This document shows positions 1-5,829 of a DNA stretch of 5,950 bases, in pieces. The position numbers were made by a program, and so were the translations under genes. The stretch spans positions 1 to 5,950 of the forward strand of contig JAUVCU010000107.1 in NCBI GenBank assembly GCA_030590715.1, given 5' to 3'. The stretch is from Lentisphaeria bacterium (GTDB lineage Bacteria; Verrucomicrobiota; Lentisphaeria; Victivallales; JAUVCU01). Under the pieces are notes generated by a model. The model saw only the letters and a list, made by a program, of their open reading frames with translations. It was not told the DNA's origin and made no database searches. Each line of letters starts with the position of its first letter. Position 1 is the first letter of the stretch.

Positions 1-979
1 GCAGAAGAGTTTTCTCCAGATCTGATTCTTTTAGATATTGTGATGCCTGGAGAAGATGGGTTTACCACTTTGGAAAAATTAAAACAGTGTGCGTCAACAA
101 ACTCAATCCCTGTAATATTTTTAAGCGCAATTGACGACGTAGGGTCAAAAGTTCGAGGTTTTGAACTTGGCGCTGTCGATTTTATCACTAAACCATTTCA
201 TCATTACAGAAGTAAGAGCCCGAGTTAAGAATCATATAAAACTGAGTATCGCGACAAATGCTTTGATTAAGGTTCAGGCGGACAAACTGAAGCAGATCGG
301 TGATGCTCAACAGCAATTTTTAGTTAAACCATCTGATTTACCTGAAGCGAAATTTGCTAAATACTATCTTTCCCTAGAAGAAGCCGGTGGTGATTTTTAT
401 GATGTGTTCAGAATTACAGATGATATATACGGTTATTTCGTTGCAGATGTTTCCGGGCACAATATCAGCACGAGTTTTATAACAGCCGCACTTAAAGTTC
501 TCTTAAAACAAAACTGTCTTCCTATTTATGACCCAATCGAAAGTATGAAAATGATAAATGATGTTCTTTTGGATGTATTGCCTGAGGGGCGTTACCTGAC
601 TGCGACGTATATATGTGTGAATAGACTGGAAATGACCGCTACGATAGTGAACATGGGGCACCCTCCTATTCTGTATTGTTCTTCTGACGCAGGCCCGGAA
701 TACGTTGAACTGGACGGAGACGTTCTTGGGATAATGAGTGAAGTGTGCTATTCAAAAGTGACTCTTAGTATTGCAGAGGGAGAGCGCTTCTTTTTGTATT
801 CTGATGGTCTGATCGAGAGAGACAGTGTGTGGAGTGATAACTTAGACCTGTTGAAAAACGCTGTTCTATCGTTAGATGAATGCAGTCTGGACCGAGCTGT
901 TGACAGTGTCAGAAATACGATTATTGGAGAGACATATAAAGTCGATGATGATGTGTTATTGTTGGGGATTGAGGTGTGA
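1..979 (+). pseudogene. Receiver-PP2C phosphatase (SpoIIE/RsbU type), 5'-truncated by the window and frameshifted
   Basis: A response regulator whose output is a PP2C-type serine phosphatase; relatives dephosphorylate a STAS-domain anti-sigma antagonist. Frame 1 (1-about 200) gives the receiver from just before the phosphoacceptor Asp (LLDIVMPGEDG, Asp codon 34-36) through IFLSAI to the conserved Lys (DFITKPF). Frame 1 then ends at a stop at 226-228. Frame 2 takes over at once with TEVRARVKNHIKL, the last receiver helix, a short linker, then the phosphatase: EEAGGDFYD (about 383-403), ADVSGH (about 443-460), NMGHPP (about 650-667), LYSDGLIE (about 794-817) and VDDDVLLLGI (about 941-970). All metal-binding Asp residues are present. 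Joining the frames as KPF-HI-TEVRARV gives exact family spacing, so the ancestral gene was one ORF and this copy has one extra base near 196-205. The frame-2 ORF alone could start only at weak codons such as TTG 161, inside the receiver, so an independent phosphatase is unlikely. The stop overlaps the next gene. Confidence 0.87.
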
Positions 980-1422
980 CATTGAATGGTGTAACAATCG
1001 AAGGAAATATGGATGAACTAAAGATTGTTTTTCCATCTCTGCTTTGTTATCTGGAAAAGGTTATCGGCTATCTGGTCGATTTCTTGGAACAGATGCAATG
1101 TGGTGTTGAGCTATTTTCTCTTCGTCTAGTTCTCTTTGAGGCCCTAACGAACGCAGTTGTTCACGGAAATAGATCTGACGAGTCATTGAAAGTGACAATC
1201 GAGACCAAAGTTTCTAATGGTTTACTAAAAATAGTAGTCTCGGACGAAGGAGATGGTTTTGACTGGAGATCAAAAATTAAAGATACTGTGCCTCTTGATC
1301 ACCTTTCTTCCGGACGCGGACTGATTATATTGCGGACTTATGAATATTTTCCTACGTATAATGATATTGGAAATGTGTTATCATTAGAGAAACGTTTGGA
1401 GCAAGTTGAGGATATCGTATGA
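976..1422 (+). CDS. RsbW-like anti-sigma serine kinase / HATPase_c_2 protein
   Basis: A small (about 148 residues) single-domain GHKL ATPase of the RsbW/SpoIIAB class. Family members phosphorylate a serine on a STAS antagonist and bind a sigma factor or other target. Motifs seen: N-box LVLFEALTNAVVHGN (residues 52-65, with Glu55 and Asn59), the ADP-binding SDEGDGFDW (89-97), and SSGRGLIIL (111-119), followed by the typical closing strand ending GNVLSLEKRL. No transmembrane segment is visible. It follows the PP2C phosphatase directly, the classic pairing of kinase and opposing phosphatase in a partner-switching module. The start is uncertain: GTG 976 overlaps the upstream stop and has only GGGG at 964-967 as a ribosome site. 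TTG 982, two codons later, sits 5 nt behind GAGGTG (971-976), a better Shine-Dalgarno. No STAS protein or sigma factor is encoded here, so the target is unknown. Confidence 0.9.
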   Translation: MTLNGVTIEGNMDELKIVFPSLLCYLEKVIGYLVDFLEQMQCGVELFSLRLVLFEALTNAVVHGNRSDESLKVTIETKVSNGLLKIVVSDEGDGFDWRSKIKDTVPLDHLSSGRGLIILRTYEYFPTYNDIGNVLSLEKRLEQVEDIV

Positions 1423-2297
1423 TCTCAAAATCAGAAAGCAGGGCTAATTTAGAATTACTTGTCAAGAAGGCTGAGAAATCAGAGCTGGCCTCCATTGGGG
1501 ATGTGGTTTATAAGATTATGGATATTACAAAAAATCCGGACTCTACTGCGACTGACCTGAAGAATGTGATAGAAGTGGATCCTCCTTTAAGTGCGAAAAT
1601 ACTTCGGCGGGCAAATTCGGCTCAATATGGAGTTTGCAGAAATATAACATCCATACAGGAAGCTATTGTCTTTATGGGTTTTAATGCCGTTAAGGAACTG
1701 GCGTTAAGCCTGAAAGTAGGCTCGTTCTTTAATGACGATAAAGTGACCCATGGCTATTCAAGAAAAGGATTGTGGAAGCATTCGCTTGGTGTTGCCATGT
1801 GCGCAAAAAATATCTATCGTAAGGAGTTTTCTGAGAAGGGCGATACTGTTTATTCGGCAGGCCTGATTCACGACATTGGAATCATAGTTGAGGAACAGTA
1901 TGAGTTGAAGGCTTTCCACACAATCCTACAGATGTCAGAAAAGGAAGAAATCTCTTTACGTGAGGCTGAAAAAGTAACGCAGGGCTTTGATCATTGTATG
2001 ATCGCAAGAAATTTAACCCGTGCCTGGAATTTGCCGGAGGATATTATCGCGGCCATTGCTTACCACCATCAACCCACAAGGGTCGATCCTATTTATGCCA
2101 AGCAAAGTAATACCCTTTTTATTTCCGATTATATATGCCAAAAATTTGGAGTCGGACATATGAGTGAAAAAAAACTTGATGATGAACTCTTTCTTAAGTG
2201 TACTGGAGCCTTGGAGATAGACCCTATTGCGGTTGAAATTATTGCTGAAGATGTGATAGAAGAGTTAAATAAAATGGAAGAAAGGGGGGAGATATAA
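1419..2297 (+). CDS. HDOD domain signalling protein
   Basis: A 292-residue soluble protein made almost wholly of one HDOD domain, the HD-related output domain often found in signalling operons, usually without proven enzymatic activity. Seen: IGDVVYKIMDI (26-36), the IEVDPPLSAKILRRANSAQY stretch (51-70), ITSIQEAIVFMGFNAVKELAL (76-96), LWKHSLGVAM (118-127), AGLIHDIGI (147-155), the GFDHCMIARNLTRAWNLPEDI block (189-209), YHHQP (215-219) and ISDYI (235-239). His121, His151-Asp152, His192, His216-His217 and Asp237 resemble the metal-ligand set of true HD phosphohydrolases. That set is common in HDOD proteins and does not prove catalysis. The start codon overlaps the stop of the kinase gene (ATGA, 1419-1422) and has a TTGAGG ribosome site about 8 nt upstream, indicating translational coupling. 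Its exact role in the pathway cannot be read from sequence. Confidence 0.92.
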   Translation: MISKSESRANLELLVKKAEKSELASIGDVVYKIMDITKNPDSTATDLKNVIEVDPPLSAKILRRANSAQYGVCRNITSIQEAIVFMGFNAVKELALSLKVGSFFNDDKVTHGYSRKGLWKHSLGVAMCAKNIYRKEFSEKGDTVYSAGLIHDIGIIVEEQYELKAFHTILQMSEKEEISLREAEKVTQGFDHCMIARNLTRAWNLPEDIIAAIAYHHQPTRVDPIYAKQSNTLFISDYICQKFGVGHMSEKKLDDELFLKCTGALEIDPIAVEIIAEDVIEELNKMEERGEI

Positions 2298-2298
2298 G

Positions 2299-3381
2299 AT
2301 GTCAGATATCTCTCCAATAAATGAATCAGAAGCGGCTTTGAAGAAAAAGCTTGTGCGTCTTGAAATCAAGTACAATCAAATGGAGCGGGAGTTTGAGCTG
2401 ATAAAGGGTGAAAATGCCGAAAATATAGAGAAGCAGATGGATCTTCTGGATAAGCTCAACTCAAAGAATGTGGACCTTGAAGAATTAAAAGACCATTTAG
2501 TCGAGATGGTTAATGATAAAACGAAGGAACTGTCTGAATCAAATGAGGCTTTGATAATAGAAGTCGAAGAAAGAAGAATGATGGCTGTTAAAGCAGAGGC
2601 CGCCAGTAAAGCTAAAAGTGAGTTTTTGGCGAATATGAGTCACGAGATAAGGACTCCCATGAACGGTGTTATGGGAATGATCACCTTGTTGAAAGATACA
2701 GAGTTGACTGAAGAACAGCTGGAATTCTCGAATGTAGCGGAAAGTTCAGCACACAGTCTTATGTGTATAATTAATGATATTTTGGACTTTTCAAAAATCG
2801 AAGCAGGAAAGCTGTTAATAGAACCTGTCGATTTTGATCTTGCTTATTCGGTCGATGAAATCATCAGATTACTCCAGCTTTCAGCTGATCAAAAGTCAAT
2901 ATCTCTGAAATGCAAGTCTTACCTCAATGGTGATAGCAGATTCATGGGGGATCCGATACGCATAAAACAAATTATAACAAATCTTGTCAGCAACGCCATA
3001 AAGTTTACTCATAAAGGTGGGGTCTGTATTTCGATTGATAGCATTAAAGGTTCTGAAGGGGCTTCATTAAAGATAAGTGTGACAGATACGGGAATAGGGT
3101 TGTCAAAAGAGCAGCAGAGGCAGATTTTTGCCAAATTTACTCAGGCTGATGCATCTACAACCCGAAATTATGGAGGAACAGGCCTCGGCCTTGCTATAAG
3201 CAAACAGTTAGCCGAATTGATGGGTGGTAAAATAAAGGTAAAAAGTGAGCTGGGAAAAGGTTCTTGTTTTTATTTCCTTGTCAAATTACCGTTCTGCCGT
3301 AGCAAGGTCCCTGAAGTTGACAGAGAGTCTGGACTTTTCGGATTAAACTTTCTAATCATTGATAAATCTTTAGAATATTAG
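2299..3381 (+). CDS. Hybrid histidine kinase, N-terminal part (coiled coil-HisKA-HATPase), cut short by an in-frame TAG
   Basis: A cytosolic sensor kinase without transmembrane segments or recognisable sensor domain. Residues about 10-105 are a charged, heptad-like coiled coil. HisKA follows with FLANMSHEIRTPMNGVMG (109-126, phospho-His115) and ILDFSKIEAGKL (161-172). The catalytic domain has the N-box DPIRIKQIITNLVSNAIKFT (218-237), G1 TDTGIGL (262-268), the F-box IFAKFTQAD (276-284) and G2 GGTGLGLAI (292-300). All key residues are present, so kinase activity is plausible. After residue 345 the chain enters a receiver (FGLNFLIIDKSLEY) and stops at TAG 3379-3381, after strand 1 and the start of helix 1. 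The same frame continues past the TAG into the ORF at 3415, so this is one half of a once single gene. The start is ATG 2299, with GGAG (2288-2291) 7 nt upstream and 1 nt after the HDOD stop. Confidence 0.88.
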   Translation: MSDISPINESEAALKKKLVRLEIKYNQMEREFELIKGENAENIEKQMDLLDKLNSKNVDLEELKDHLVEMVNDKTKELSESNEALIIEVEERRMMAVKAEAASKAKSEFLANMSHEIRTPMNGVMGMITLLKDTELTEEQLEFSNVAESSAHSLMCIINDILDFSKIEAGKLLIEPVDFDLAYSVDEIIRLLQLSADQKSISLKCKSYLNGDSRFMGDPIRIKQIITNLVSNAIKFTHKGGVCISIDSIKGSEGASLKISVTDTGIGLSKEQQRQIFAKFTQADASTTRNYGGTGLGLAISKQLAELMGGKIKVKSELGKGSCFYFLVKLPFCRSKVPEVDRESGLFGLNFLIIDKSLEY

Positions 3382-3423
3382 CAAATATTAGCAAATATTA
3401 GCAAATATTCGCAAATGTTAGCT
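3374..3423 (+). repeat. 10-bp tandem repeat (AATATTAGCA) interrupting the hybrid kinase gene
   Basis: Three perfect copies of AATATTAGCA (3374-3383, 3384-3393, 3394-3403) are followed by two degenerate ones, AATATTCGCA (3404-3413) and AATGTTAGCT (3414-3423). The junction of GAATAT with the first perfect copy makes the TAG at 3379-3381. Deleting 3379-3408, exactly three units and ten codons, leaves GAA TAT TCG CAA ATG in frame and gives DKSLEYSQMLAGYISSWG. This aligns without gaps to the usual receiver pattern from the first Asp to the Trp-Gly of strand 2. The expansion is therefore probably recent and explains the broken gene. Tandem units whose length is not a multiple of three are typical substrates for slipped-strand mispairing. 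Confidence 0.93.
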
Positions 3424-4566
3424 GGTTATATAAGTAGCTGGGGTGGGATTCAAAGTATGGCATCATCAGCTACAGATGCATTGGAACGAATGGTTCTTAG
3501 TGTTTATGATAAAAAACCATATAATTTTGTAATCGTCGACCATGCTGTTCAAAATGAGGCCGGGGAGGATTTAATCCGAATCCTTAAATCAGACCAGAAT
3601 TTTCATAAGTCTGTAATCGTTTATAATCGCTCAGGTGAAAGTGGTGCCGCGGATGTGAATTGTGATATTCAAATTGATAAGTCCATGGAGGCCTCAGAGG
3701 TCCATAAGCTATTTTTGGAGGCGTGGAAAGAAAAAGATAATCAAAAGAAGTTGCCTTTGGTGGATAAAGTGAAAACTTCCAGCAAGACAGAGGTTATCAA
3801 ATGGACTGATAAAACGGTTCTCCTGGTTGAGGATAATAGTGTGAATCAGATGGTAGCTACAAAGATGCTGCATAAATTAATTGATAATATTGATGTGGCA
3901 TCTGACGGATTAGAGGCCATTCAACTGTTCTGTAAAAACTCATATGATATCATTTATATGGATCTGCAAATGCCGAGTATGGATGGTCTGGAGGCAACGC
4001 AGAAAATACGAGAATTGGAATGTGAGAACGACCTCGAACAGACGTTCATTATTGCGATGACTGCGAATGCAATGGCCGGAGATAGGGAAATCTGTCTTGA
4101 GGCCGGAATGGATGACTATATTACTAAACCGATTGTTTATGAAAAATTGAAGGGAAGCCTTATTAAATACCTGGCTAGTAATACATCCGAGGATCAGGTT
4201 TTTTATGCTGCTTCAGAACGTGCCCTGATAGATTATGCAAAAATAGAAGAACTCAAAGAAATAACAGGTGGAGATTTAGAATTTCTACATGAACTGATCA
4301 ACGCTTATATTTTGCAGGCAGAAGAAATTTTAGGCGCGTTTGACCCATCAATAAAAGATGATGGTTTATCAAAGTTAAAGTTCAACCTTCATAGTCTTAA
4401 AGGTATCAGCTATAATGTGGGGGCAAGTTATATCGGTGATTTATGTAGCTCTATAGAATCGGATATTACAGATGAGGCGTTTGATGTGGAAAATGCTGCC
4501 TTTGATCAATTAGGAGAAGCTTTTGCTAAAACTAAGGAAGAGATGTTAAAACTTCTATCACAATAG
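3415..4566 (+). CDS. Hybrid histidine kinase, C-terminal part (REC1-REC2-Hpt), separated from its kinase by the repeat
   Basis: The downstream half of the hybrid kinase, in the same frame as the 2299 ORF. Residues 1-104 are the remainder of a receiver (FVIVDHAV with phosphoacceptor-like Asp42; QIDKS with Lys89). Its first strand lies before the TAG, and the usual acidic pair there is Asp-Lys. REC2 (about 133-255) is canonical: LLVEDN (Glu139, Asp140), IYMDLQMPSMDG (Asp183), AMTANAM (Thr216), ITKPI (Lys238). The C-terminal Hpt domain (about 275-383) has FNLHSLKGISYNVGA with phospho-His326. Together with the kinase half this would be a full HK-REC-REC-Hpt phosphorelay protein. ATG 3415 lies inside the tandem repeat and has no Shine-Dalgarno. 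A possible internal start is ATG 3457, behind the G-rich GGGGTGGGA (3440-3448), which would yield an intact REC2-Hpt protein. Expression as a separate protein is uncertain, and the entry may be better read as part of a pseudogene spanning 2299-4566. Confidence 0.85.
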   Translation: MLAGYISSWGGIQSMASSATDALERMVLSVYDKKPYNFVIVDHAVQNEAGEDLIRILKSDQNFHKSVIVYNRSGESGAADVNCDIQIDKSMEASEVHKLFLEAWKEKDNQKKLPLVDKVKTSSKTEVIKWTDKTVLLVEDNSVNQMVATKMLHKLIDNIDVASDGLEAIQLFCKNSYDIIYMDLQMPSMDGLEATQKIRELECENDLEQTFIIAMTANAMAGDREICLEAGMDDYITKPIVYEKLKGSLIKYLASNTSEDQVFYAASERALIDYAKIEELKEITGGDLEFLHELINAYILQAEEILGAFDPSIKDDGLSKLKFNLHSLKGISYNVGASYIGDLCSSIESDITDEAFDVENAAFDQLGEAFAKTKEEMLKLLSQ

Positions 4567-4590
4567 TAAAGCAATGTTCTTTGTGGATAA

Positions 4591-4935
4591 TTAGCCCCAA
4601 GCGCTGTTGTCTTTTGTGTCGGAACTGATTTTTGAATTTAGTGATTTTGCTTTTATATCAGATATAAATCTTAGACCGTAGGTCATACATCCGTCAACTT
4701 CTGTTTTCGCCCAGACGAGTTCCGCTTCCCGTTCGTAAACGTTGCCGTCTTCTGTTTCATTTTGTGCGTGTTCAAATCTTACTCTGAACTGCAATGGACT
4801 TTCTGTTTCAAAGCGGATTCCTGTTTCTGAAAAATCCACGGATTCACCGTTTATTACATCTTCATCAACGTAGAATTCCACTTTTGTCGTAACGTGAATT
4901 CTTTGGGCAATTCGAACTTTGTCAGTTGAACTCAT
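4591..4935 (-). CDS. PilZ domain protein (putative c-di-GMP receptor)
   Basis: A 114-residue single-domain protein. The N-terminus carries the arginine motif RIAQR (residues 8-12), followed by strands VTTKVEFYVDEDVINGESVD and then DFSETGIRFE (34-43), matching the D/NxSxxG signature of PilZ. Later strands include EREAELVWAKTEV and MTYGLRFI, the usual end of the barrel. Proteins with both motifs generally bind cyclic di-GMP and control motility, exopolysaccharide or transcription; which of these applies here is not visible. The tail (about 95-114) is polar and low in structure. The start ATG (4935-4933) has AGGA about 7 nt upstream. The gene converges on the signalling operon with 24 bp between stop codons, so it is separately transcribed. 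No diguanylate cyclase or phosphodiesterase is present in the window. Confidence 0.88.
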   Translation of the reverse strand: MSSTDKVRIAQRIHVTTKVEFYVDEDVINGESVDFSETGIRFETESPLQFRVRFEHAQNETEDGNVYEREAELVWAKTEVDGCMTYGLRFISDIKAKSLNSKISSDTKDNSAWG

Positions 4936-5133
4936 ATGTAGTCCTAGTTATTTATTTTATCTTTTAAGACATTATTAGCCTAATTAATATAATGATATTA
5001 TAAATCCATATAAATAACAACAGATCAAAAGTGTTGTATCTAAAGTCAGCATTTGGTAAAGCCGCACCGAAGAGCTGCTAATGAACTATTGTTGTGGGGA
5101 TATTTTACCTGATAGGAAAATGGCGCCTTATAC
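4936..5133. other. AT-rich intergenic leader upstream of the PilZ gene
   Basis: There is no credible gene here. It contains the AT-rich promoter region of the PilZ gene (4989-5024) and, further upstream, a more GC-balanced stretch with an imperfect inverted repeat: CAGC 5047-5050 with GCTG 5074-5077, and TTTGGT 5052-5057 with ACCGAA 5066-5071, including one G-T pair. The hairpin lacks a T-run on either side, so it is not an obvious terminator and its meaning is unknown. A plus-strand ORF beginning at 5081 runs through the terminator stem and antisense to the next gene, and is not believed. Confidence 0.4.
4989..5024 (-). promoter_or_regulatory. Candidate promoter of the PilZ gene
   Basis: On the minus strand a perfect TATAAT lies at 5002-4997, about 60 bp before the PilZ start, but has no good -35 at 16-18 bp (TTGATC is 20 bp away). 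An overlapping alternative is TTTATA, 17 bp, then TATATT. The gene needs its own promoter because a strong terminator separates it from the upstream minus-strand gene. Which hexamers are used is a guess in such AT-rich DNA. Confidence 0.3.
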
Positions 5134-5170
5134 AAAAAAACAGATACAACCATTTGATTGTATCTGTTTT
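5134..5170 (-). terminator. Rho-independent terminator of the 125-residue protein gene
   Basis: A perfect 13-bp inverted repeat (AAAACAGATACAA at 5137-5149, TTGTATCTGTTTT at 5158-5170) with an 8-nt loop lies 13 nt past the stop codon of the minus-strand gene. On that strand the stem is followed by a run of seven T (complement of 5134-5140). It isolates that gene from the PilZ gene downstream. Confidence 0.85.
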
Positions 5171-5182
5171 AGGAAAAATGCT

Positions 5183-5560
5183 TTATGCTACCATCTGAGC
5201 AGAGCGTATCTTCAAATCGCTTTTAAGAGGATTCTTAGACAAGTGCCGGTAACGATGTTCAGCTGCGTTTGCAAACCTTTCTAGAATCTGTTTGATGTCT
5301 GATTCTTTTACTCCCGTTTTAAAGTTTCCATCGGACATTATTTTGTCACTGAATGTAAATTTTGATTCTGCCGAAGGGTCTAAGATCACATCCTTATCTA
5401 ATATATCGATTTGTGAATCAAAGGCCTTCCTAAGAAACTTGCCTGCGATTTGGGAGAAGCAGTTCTTTACATCTGTAGTATTTTCGGAATGAAGAACCTC
5501 CGAACGGAGTTCACGAGCAAAACTCTTTTCAAGTTTTACATATGAGGATTGTCGAGCCAT
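5183..5560 (-). CDS. Hypothetical protein, 125 residues, monocistronic
   Basis: Not recognised. The protein is hydrophilic, with no signal peptide, membrane segment or cysteine cluster (a single Cys at residue 34), and looks largely helical. The N-terminal third (LEKSFARELRSEVLHSE) and C-terminal third (ESDIKQILERFANAAEHRYRHLSK) are amphipathic and rich in Lys, Arg and Glu; the middle (FDSQIDILDKDVILDPSAES) is acidic. The C-terminus is basic. It is certainly set up to be expressed: ATG 5560 has AAAGGAGG at 5573-5566 with a 5-nt spacer, a good sigma-70-type promoter lies 47 bp before the start, and an intrinsic terminator follows the stop. Two plus-strand ORFs over the same stretch are antisense shadows. 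A role as a small nucleic-acid- or protein-binding factor is possible but unsupported by any motif. Confidence 0.82.
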   Translation of the reverse strand: MARQSSYVKLEKSFARELRSEVLHSENTTDVKNCFSQIAGKFLRKAFDSQIDILDKDVILDPSAESKFTFSDKIMSDGNFKTGVKESDIKQILERFANAAEHRYRHLSKNPLKSDLKIRSAQMVA

Positions 5561-5565
5561 AACGA

Positions 5566-5573
5566 CCTCCTTT
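5566..5573 (-). promoter_or_regulatory. Strong ribosome binding site of the 125-residue protein gene
   Basis: AAAGGAGG on the minus strand, 5 nt before ATG 5560, fixes the start codon and is the best Shine-Dalgarno in the window. Confidence 0.85.
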
Positions 5574-5606
5574 TTTTAATTTAAGCCACTTAAAGGCTCT
5601 ATACAT

Positions 5607-5635
5607 ATTTTATGATTTATGAGGGGCACAGTCAA
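5607..5635 (-). promoter_or_regulatory. Sigma-70-type promoter of the 125-residue protein gene
   Basis: On the minus strand TTGACT (5635-5630), a 17-bp spacer and TAAAAT (5612-5607) match the -35/-10 consensus at 5/6 each with ideal spacing. Transcription would begin near 5600, giving a roughly 40-nt leader. That leader holds a small AGCC/GGCT stem (5584-5598) just before the ribosome site. Confidence 0.7.
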
Positions 5636-5829
5636 CAGGTTTCTGGAATTATAATGAGGTTGTCATACAATTCTTTCTTTTGGAAAAAATAAAGTGTTAT
5701 TGAAAGTAAATATCGTTCTTTACAAACAAAGAAATAAACCTTTTTTAGAGTAAATTATTCCCTATATAAATATTGGGGCAGCTTCGTAAAGTAGCATCTC
5801 ATACATATTCAGAGTAAAAGTGAGTAGAA
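5636..5829. other. AT-rich non-coding region between minus-strand genes
   Basis: No gene is supported. The stretch has short weak stems, such as TTCTTT 5716-5721 with AAAGAA 5728-5733 and GTAAA 5706-5710 with TTTAC 5719-5723. On the minus strand these are followed by a T-rich run (complement of about 5684-5696). They could end transcription of the gene at the right edge, but none is convincing. CCC/GGG flanks an ATAT-type pseudopalindrome at 5760-5778. Confidence 0.35.

Noticed and set aside
161..979. Independent PP2C phosphatase gene starting at TTG 161
   Set aside because: The start lies inside the receiver in another frame, with a poorly placed ribosome site. The first residues resemble nothing, while the fused reading gives exact receiver spacing.
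2129..2317. Minus-strand ORF of 62 codons
   Set aside because: It is an antisense shadow of the HDOD gene end and kinase start, with a serine/isoleucine-rich low-complexity composition.
3379..3381. TAG decoded as pyrrolysine or otherwise read through to make a full hybrid kinase
   Set aside because: The TAG is generated by a tandem repeat within a receiver domain, where no family member needs an extra ten residues. No pyrrolysine machinery or methylamine methyltransferase context is visible. A repeat-made stop explains it more simply.
3374..3423. Iteron-type replication origin or CRISPR-like array
   Set aside because: Units are only 10 bp, contiguous without spacers, lie inside a protein-coding gene, and no replication or Cas gene is nearby.
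4555..4592. Terminator hairpin at the end of the operon (CACAA/TTGTG, 4559-4583)
   Set aside because: The stem is short and bulged, the loop is long and no T-run follows. The operon end has no convincing intrinsic terminator in view.
5081..5284. Plus-strand ORF of 67 codons
   Set aside because: It runs through the intrinsic terminator stem and antisense to the 125-residue gene, lacks a ribosome site and has a composition unlike a protein.
5292..5492. Plus-strand ORF of 66 codons
   Set aside because: It is wholly antisense to the 125-residue gene, which has its own promoter, ribosome site and terminator.
5747..5818. Direct repeat AGAGTAAA (5747-5754 and 5811-5818) as an attachment or target-site duplication
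   Set aside because: It is eight bases of AT-rich sequence with nothing mobile between the copies; chance is the better explanation.
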